Shown here piece after piece: positions 35,824 through 40,572 of a DNA stretch of 40,572 bases (its first letter is position 1; each line of letters opens with the position of its first letter). The notes below the pieces were generated by a model that had not been told where the DNA came from, ran no database searches, and worked only from the letters and a program-made list of their open reading frames with translations. Origin of the DNA: Spirochaeta sp. (GTDB taxonomy: Bacteria > Spirochaetota > Spirochaetia > DSM-27196 > Alkalispirochaetaceae); assembly GCA_027859055.1 (NCBI GenBank), contig JAQIBO010000311.1:1-40572 (forward strand), given 5' to 3'. Position numbers and translations under genes: made by a program.

Positions 35824-36232
35824 TCACACCGAAAACTTCTTGGATCCAGCCGCGCCACCATTCGTCGTCGTGCGGACGTTTTGCGGGGCACCAAGTTTTC
35901 GTCCCGCCGTCAACAGCCAGAAAATGAAGAGCACCTCGCCGACAAACGTGAACGTGGCGATCTGGACCGGGAACGCCACGCGAGTCCCCCGATGATTCCG
36001 AGGTGGATTCCGAACAGCACAAGCGCAGCCTGCCACGTCTGGTGATACCCTCGGTCACGTTGGCGGCGGTGGCGATCGGGTCACCGGCGACAACGATCGG
36101 GTCGATCACGCCGAACACCGCAAGCGGTGCGATCACCGCCATGACGAGGAGCCCGATGCCTGCGGTGATCGCGCCGACGTCCGGGGCGATCGGTACCGCC
36201 GACACGGTCTGGTCTGACTGGTCTGTATTCAT
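35824..36232 (-). pseudogene. DUF4386-like membrane protein remnant
   Basis: N-terminal hydrophobic piece and C-terminal VAFPVQIATFTFVGEVLFIFWLLTAGRKL in different frames with a gap. Confidence 0.45.
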
Positions 36233-36245
36233 CGTGGTCAGCCTC

Positions 36246-36953
36246 TCAGATTGTCGCGGCGTCGGCCGCCGCGCCCCGGTGGGCCCGTGCCGAGGATGTC
36301 ATCCGCCCGACGATCGCTGGAGTCTCGTGGATAAGCGCGTCATCGGTCAGCGCCTCCACCATAAACAGCGCGAAATCGGTGCGTCGCGTCATGTTGCTCG
36401 CAAGGACCGGATCACCGACGTGATGACTCCATACCGGCAGCCCCTCGCTCTCGCCCTCTTCGAGATCGCTCCCGCGGACGACCGTCCAGCGGCGCGGGCT
36501 GGCAAATATCCGCCGGCACGCCTCAACCTGGTCGCGGAGATCAACCGCGCGGAAGAGACGCGCGATCCACCCGATCACCGCGACCATCATGAGGAACCAC
36601 CGGGAATATACGTCCTGCCCGTCGCGTGTGATGTGCCAGCCGCAGGAGAATACGAGGCGCGCCTCCGGATCCGCGTAATCCAGCACGGCCCGTGCGGTTC
36701 CAGACGCGTATCCGTGCACACCCCACGGAACGAGGACCGTCAGCACCCCGTCGCACCCCGAGACCGCGGTGCGGATCACTTCGCGATCGTTGGTCGGCCC
36801 CGGGACAATTTTGATCCGGTCGGCAAAATCGGCAAGCTTGTCCACGCTCTGTTCCCGGCAGACGCCGACCACCGCGTATCCGCGATCGAGGGCGTGCTGT
36901 ACCATATACCGTCCGAGTTTGCCCGACGCTCCGACGATGCAGACTTTTTTCAT
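36246..36953 (-). CDS. NAD(P)-binding (atypical SDR/NmrA-like) protein
   Basis: MKKVCIVGASGKLGRYMVQHALDRGYAVVGVCRE. Confidence 0.88.
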   Translation of the reverse strand: MKKVCIVGASGKLGRYMVQHALDRGYAVVGVCREQSVDKLADFADRIKIVPGPTNDREVIRTAVSGCDGVLTVLVPWGVHGYASGTARAVLDYADPEARLVFSCGWHITRDGQDVYSRWFLMMVAVIGWIARLFRAVDLRDQVEACRRIFASPRRWTVVRGSDLEEGESEGLPVWSHHVGDPVLASNMTRRTDFALFMVEALTDDALIHETPAIVGRMTSSARAHRGAAADAATI

Positions 36954-36972
36954 GTGGTCCTCCCGAAACTTG

Positions 36973-37005
36973 ACTTACGCTGTAAGGTAAGCGTACAGTG
37001 TAAGT
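36973..37005. promoter_or_regulatory. Inverted repeat operator between divergent NAD(P)-binding gene and TetR gene
   Basis: ACTTACGCTGTA-N9-TACAGTGTAAGT, 12-nt arms, one mismatch, ends at the TetR start codon. Confidence 0.75.
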
Positions 37006-37695
37006 ATGTCAAGAGGAAAATTTATCGCTGCAGCGGATAGGTCGAATGGTGAACGCGCACGCCTCAGCAGAGACCGCGTTCTCGAGACTGCGCTGCGGAT
37101 CGCAGACCGAGACGGTCTCGAAACACTTTCCATGCGCAACCTTGCCGCAGAACTCGGGGTCAAGGCTATGTCGCTCTATAACCACGTTGCCAACAAGGAC
37201 GCAATCATCGACGGGATCGTGGATCGCGTCGTGACCGAGATCGAGCTTCCTCCGCGTTCTACCGACTGGAAAGAGGCGATGCGGCGGCGGGCGCACTCCG
37301 CGCACCGGGTTCTGCTGCGGCATCGCTGGGCCACGGGGGCGATCGTCTCCCGCGTCAACGCGGGGCCGGGAATGCTGCGATATGTCGATGCGACGGTCGG
37401 GTGTCTGCACGACGCGGGGTTCTCCTACGAGATGGCGGACCATATCTGGAACGCGATGGACAGCTATATCTACGGGTTTACGCTCCAGGAGTTGAACTTT
37501 CCGTTTCGCCCGGATGAGCACGCAAGTGCGGCACGCGAATTCCTGCCGCAGATCGCGCCCGGGGAATACCCCGACTTCGTCGCGCTCGCCCGGCTGGTCG
37601 CCGAGGAAAAGCATACCGGTGTGCACGACTTCGCGTTCGGGCTCAATCTGATTCTCGACGGGCTCGAGCGACACCGGGGCGGTTCTCCCCAGTAG
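37006..37695 (+). CDS. TetR/AcrR family regulator with TetR_C-type ligand domain
   Basis: LSRDRVLETALRIADRDGLETLSMRNLAAELGVKAMSLYNHVANKDAIIDGIVDRVVTEIELP. Confidence 0.92.
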   Translation: MSRGKFIAAADRSNGERARLSRDRVLETALRIADRDGLETLSMRNLAAELGVKAMSLYNHVANKDAIIDGIVDRVVTEIELPPRSTDWKEAMRRRAHSAHRVLLRHRWATGAIVSRVNAGPGMLRYVDATVGCLHDAGFSYEMADHIWNAMDSYIYGFTLQELNFPFRPDEHASAAREFLPQIAPGEYPDFVALARLVAEEKHTGVHDFAFGLNLILDGLERHRGGSPQ

Positions 37696-37764
37696 TATCG
37701 GTAGCATCACCGTTTTGTTGTGCGACAAGACGGAAAAGACAGAACAGAACCGACTTGTCGAGTT

Positions 37765-37784
37765 GTTATACTGGGGTTATACTG
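37765..37784. repeat. 11-bp-period direct repeat GTTATACTGGG GTTATACTGAA
   Basis: GTTATACTG at 37765-37773 and 37776-37784, directly upstream of antitoxin ATG (37790). Confidence 0.7.
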
Positions 37785-37789
37785 AAGGT

Positions 37790-38041
37790 ATGAAGACCGC
37801 AATCTCACTACCTGATTCATTGTATGAGGACGCCGAACGGACCGCCCGGGAAATGGGGATTCCTCGCAGTCAGCTGTTTGCACGAGCCGTATCGGAATTC
37901 ATAAAGAGACACCAGAGAGAAGAGATCACCCAGAGGTTGAACGAAGTCTACGAAAGAATGGAAGACCAGACTACACCCGAATTACCGACCGAACCCTCAG
38001 TTGAAACGACGGGAGAACTCACCAGAAATGACACGTGGTGA
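37790..38041 (+). CDS. Ribbon-helix-helix antitoxin (MazE-like)
   Basis: MKTAISLPDSLYEDAERTAREMGIPRSQLFARAVSEFIKRHQREEITQRLNEVYE. Confidence 0.88.
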   Translation: MKTAISLPDSLYEDAERTAREMGIPRSQLFARAVSEFIKRHQREEITQRLNEVYERMEDQTTPELPTEPSVETTGELTRNDTW

Positions 38042-38369
38042 ACTGTGGTGGACCGACTTCGGGATACCCTTCGGCAGCGAACATGGGTTCCCGCGACCGG
38101 TGCTCGTCGTACAGGATGATGCCTATACCCAGAGCAGGCTCAACACCGTAGTCGTCATACCGCTCACGACGAACCTGGTATTAGCAGAAGCCCCTGGAAA
38201 TGTTTTCCTGTCCAAAGCGGAGTCCAGCCTGGCCAAAGACTCCGTCATTGTGGTAACGCAGCTTTCAGCAATTGACAAGAAGAGACTGATAGAAAACATC
38301 GGTACAGTAACCCGGGAGACAATGGAAGATATCGAAACTGGAATCGCTATGGTACTGGGTATAGAATGA
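38028..38369 (+). CDS. PemK/MazF-family toxin
   Basis: MTRGELWWTDFGIPFGSEHGFPRPVLVVQDDAYTQSRLNTVVVIPLTTNL...VIVVTQLSAIDKKRLIENIGTVTRETMEDIETGIAMVLGI. Confidence 0.93.
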   Translation: MTRGELWWTDFGIPFGSEHGFPRPVLVVQDDAYTQSRLNTVVVIPLTTNLVLAEAPGNVFLSKAESSLAKDSVIVVTQLSAIDKKRLIENIGTVTRETMEDIETGIAMVLGIE

Positions 38370-38663
38370 TTTTTGCATAACACGTATCAGGCCAGGGCGC
38401 TATCGGCAAAAGCTACGCTTTCGCCTTCGCCGGGCGTTCCGTTCAGATGTGATTGTTACATGGGCACCACTCAAAACTCGGCTGAATGTTGCGGGTAACG
38501 GAGGGTCCGGGCAAAAACCATTCGCGGCCCCATCGAGAAGACCGTCGTTCCCGGACCGAAGGGACCCGGCGGACGACCGCGTAATGCGCCGAACCGACGC
38601 TTTACACGAAACCATAACAACCAATTATTATTAATATTGTCACCATTGATGTATCTTAGTGGT

Positions 38664-39410
38664 ATGAACCGGAAGGAACGGCGGGGGAAGATCCTGATTG
38701 TGGAAGACGATCAGGCAATAGTTGATCTCATCAATCTGCATCTCACGGATGAGGGATATGAGACGTCGGTGACATCCGACGGCGCGGAGGCGATTTCCCG
38801 CGCAGCTTCCGGAGACATTGACCTGGTAATCCTGGACATCATGCTTCCGGGAATGGACGGACTGTCGATATGTCGCCATCTCAGGGGTGACAATAGCCAG
38901 GTGCCCATACTCATGCTGACCGCGCGGTCCGCGGAGATGGACAAGGTTGTAGGATTGGAGGTTGGCGCGGACGACTATATCACCAAACCGTTCAGCGTCA
39001 GGGAGCTTGTGGCGCGGGTACGGGCGCTTCTTCGCCGTGCCGGGACGGAGCATTCCGGGTATATCCATACCGACGGCGTGTCTTCCCGGAGGGTTGCGGA
39101 TATTGCAGCGCTCCACATTGATCTTGACCAAAGGCGGGTTTCCGTAGGCGGAAGGGAGGTGGAACTTACCGCCAAGGAGTTCAATCTCCTGGCGGTCCTG
39201 GCGGGGGAGCCCGGACGTGCATACAGCCGGGCCGAACTGCTGGAAATGGTCTGGGGATACCGGTATGAGGGGTACAACCATACGGTGAACAGTCACATTA
39301 ACCGTCTTCGGGGAAAGATAGAGAACGATCCGGCACACCCGGAGTTGATAGAGACGGTCTGGGGATACGGGTATCGTCTGTCTGACGGCAGATCGGCGGC
39401 AGCGAGGTGA
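38664..39410 (+). CDS. OmpR-family response regulator
   Basis: ILIVEDDQAIVDLINLHL, LVILDIMLPGMDGLSICRHL, PILMLTARS, GADDYITKPFSVRELVARVRALLRR; C-terminal winged helix. Confidence 0.93.
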   Translation: MNRKERRGKILIVEDDQAIVDLINLHLTDEGYETSVTSDGAEAISRAASGDIDLVILDIMLPGMDGLSICRHLRGDNSQVPILMLTARSAEMDKVVGLEVGADDYITKPFSVRELVARVRALLRRAGTEHSGYIHTDGVSSRRVADIAALHIDLDQRRVSVGGREVELTAKEFNLLAVLAGEPGRAYSRAELLEMVWGYRYEGYNHTVNSHINRLRGKIENDPAHPELIETVWGYGYRLSDGRSAAAR

Positions 39411-40459
39411 GTTTTTTTCGCAGTTTCTACGTCAGGCTTTCTCTGGTCTTTCTGGCCCTTATTCTGATACTGGCGGTTCTGCACGCCCGGATTGCCGCGA
39501 ATGTCTATGACCGGCAGCGTGAAGAGATTGATCAACGGGCATATGCGATGCTCGCGGCGGATATGGCGAAGGAAATTGAGCCGTATATAGGCGCCGGTGA
39601 GGAAGGTGACGGCGAAGCACTGGGGTCTGCCATTCATTACATGATGGTCCTGAATCCACTTATCGAGATTTATCTCATCTCCGGAAGCGGAGAGATCCTG
39701 TCATACTTTGCGGATACGTCAACGACGGTGCAGCTGGAACGGGTGGATATTGCACCGGTACGGGCCTTTCTTGGAAGGGATGATCCCTTTCCCATATACG
39801 GCGATGATCCCCGGCGACCAAACGAGGCTACCACCTTTTCGGCGGCACCCCTGAAGGTTCCCGGCGGAGGAGACGGATATGTCTATGTGGTGCTTCGCAG
39901 CAGTCTCTATGATTCAGCCCGGAGCGAGATTGAAGACGAGTATTTCCGGGCGGCGTTCCGGGAAAGTCTCTTCTATACCCTGCCGCTGGTAGCGCTCCTT
40001 GGTCTGCTGGTCTTCTTCCTCCTCACCTACAGGCTCCAGGGGCTGACCAATGTGGTCAGGGCTTTCGGGAACGGCGCGTATGATGTCCGGGCAACTGTGG
40101 CGTCCCGGGACGAAGTCGGTGAACTGGCTGCCAGTTTCAACTTCATGGCCCGGCAGATTGAATCCAGTGTGGAAGCCATAGAGCGGGCCGAACGGGAGCG
40201 TCGGGATCTGGTAGCCAATATTTCCCACGATCTGCGTACACCCCTGTCGTCGATACGGGGATATATAGAAACGCTGCTTCACCGGGAACCGTCCCTGAGT
40301 GCCGACGACCGGAAGAAATACCTGGAAATTTCCCTCTCCTCCGCGGAAGCTCTGGGCAGGCTGGTGGACGATCTCTTTGAGTTGTCCCGGCTGGAACGGG
40401 CCGGTCAGGGTATCAGCAGTGAGGTATTCTCCCTTTCTGAGCTGTGTCATGACACCTAA
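39407..40459 (+). pseudogene. Sensor histidine kinase truncated after HAMP-HisKA
   Basis: TM-sensor-TM, HAMP (RLQGLTNVVRAFGNGAYDVRATVASRDEVGELAASFNFMARQIE), HisKA (LVANISHDLRTPLSSIRGYIETLL), then stop at SELCHDT* with no HATPase domain. Confidence 0.85.
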
Positions 40460-40479
40460 TTTCCCGCCGGAAATTATAC

Positions 40480-40572
40480 CTACACCGGCGGTGAGATCCC
40501 GAATGCGGCATAAATCTGTTTCTGCCGCTTGGTGAGGGGGAACGGAATACGGCGACCATCGACGATCTGCGT
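40480..40572 (-). mobile_element. Putative IS transposase C-terminus, runs off window
   Basis: Minus-strand frame ...TQIVDGRRIPFPLTKRQKQIYAAFGISPPV* resembles transposase C-termini and directly abuts the truncated kinase gene. Confidence 0.5.

Noticed and set aside
34887-35894. 335-aa minus-strand ORF opposite CcdAB
   Set aside because: The plus-strand CcdA/CcdB pair is clearly recognisable; the antisense product is low-information.
36003-37040. 345-aa plus-strand ORF opposite the NAD(P)-binding gene
   Set aside because: Shadow of MKKVCIVGASGKLGRY..., which has a clear Rossmann motif.
1-40572. CRISPR array, tRNA, rRNA or prophage structural genes
   Set aside because: No regularly spaced repeats, cloverleaf-like tRNA motif, rRNA-like blocks or phage structural proteins were seen by eye; a tRNAscan/Rfam search was not possible.

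Overview
High-GC bacterial chromosomal window of about 40.6 kb with no rRNA, tRNA or CRISPR array that I could see. From left to right it holds: (i) a minus-strand sugar ABC permease pair with a GH5 glycosidase and the start of a membrane sensor; (ii) a P1B-4-like metal-efflux ATPase divergent from a TrmB-type regulator, with a 34-bp palindrome joining the two candidate start codons; (iii) small envelope/redox genes (Met/Gly-rich secreted protein, YHS protein, MFS transporter, MDR dehydrogenase plus XRE regulator); (iv) a purine-salvage/catabolism block (XdhD-like fused molybdo-hydroxylase, carbamate kinase, BmpA-type nucleoside ABC importer) with strong hairpins on both sides of bmpA; (v) an accessory, decaying zone with duplicated and split MNT-type nucleotidyltransferase fragments, a RelE/Phd pair, a SprA-like protein, TetR-SDR, pseudogenized MFS and ChrA transporters and a cupredoxin; (vi) a CoA-disulfide-reductase-like flavoprotein fused to two rhodanese domains, the first lacking the catalytic Cys; (vii) a toxin-antitoxin cluster with intact CcdAB and MazEF-like pairs and chimeric Phd/PIN and HigB/HigA remnants; (viii) a two-component system whose kinase is cut off after the HisKA region, apparently by an IS-like transposase gene at the right edge. 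The best leads are the palindrome-controlled ATPase/TrmB pair, the double-rhodanese flavoprotein, the hairpin-flanked bmpA, 11-bp tandem repeats at two MazEF-like loci, and the TA chimeras. Family calls come from recognising protein motifs by eye; no database search was run.
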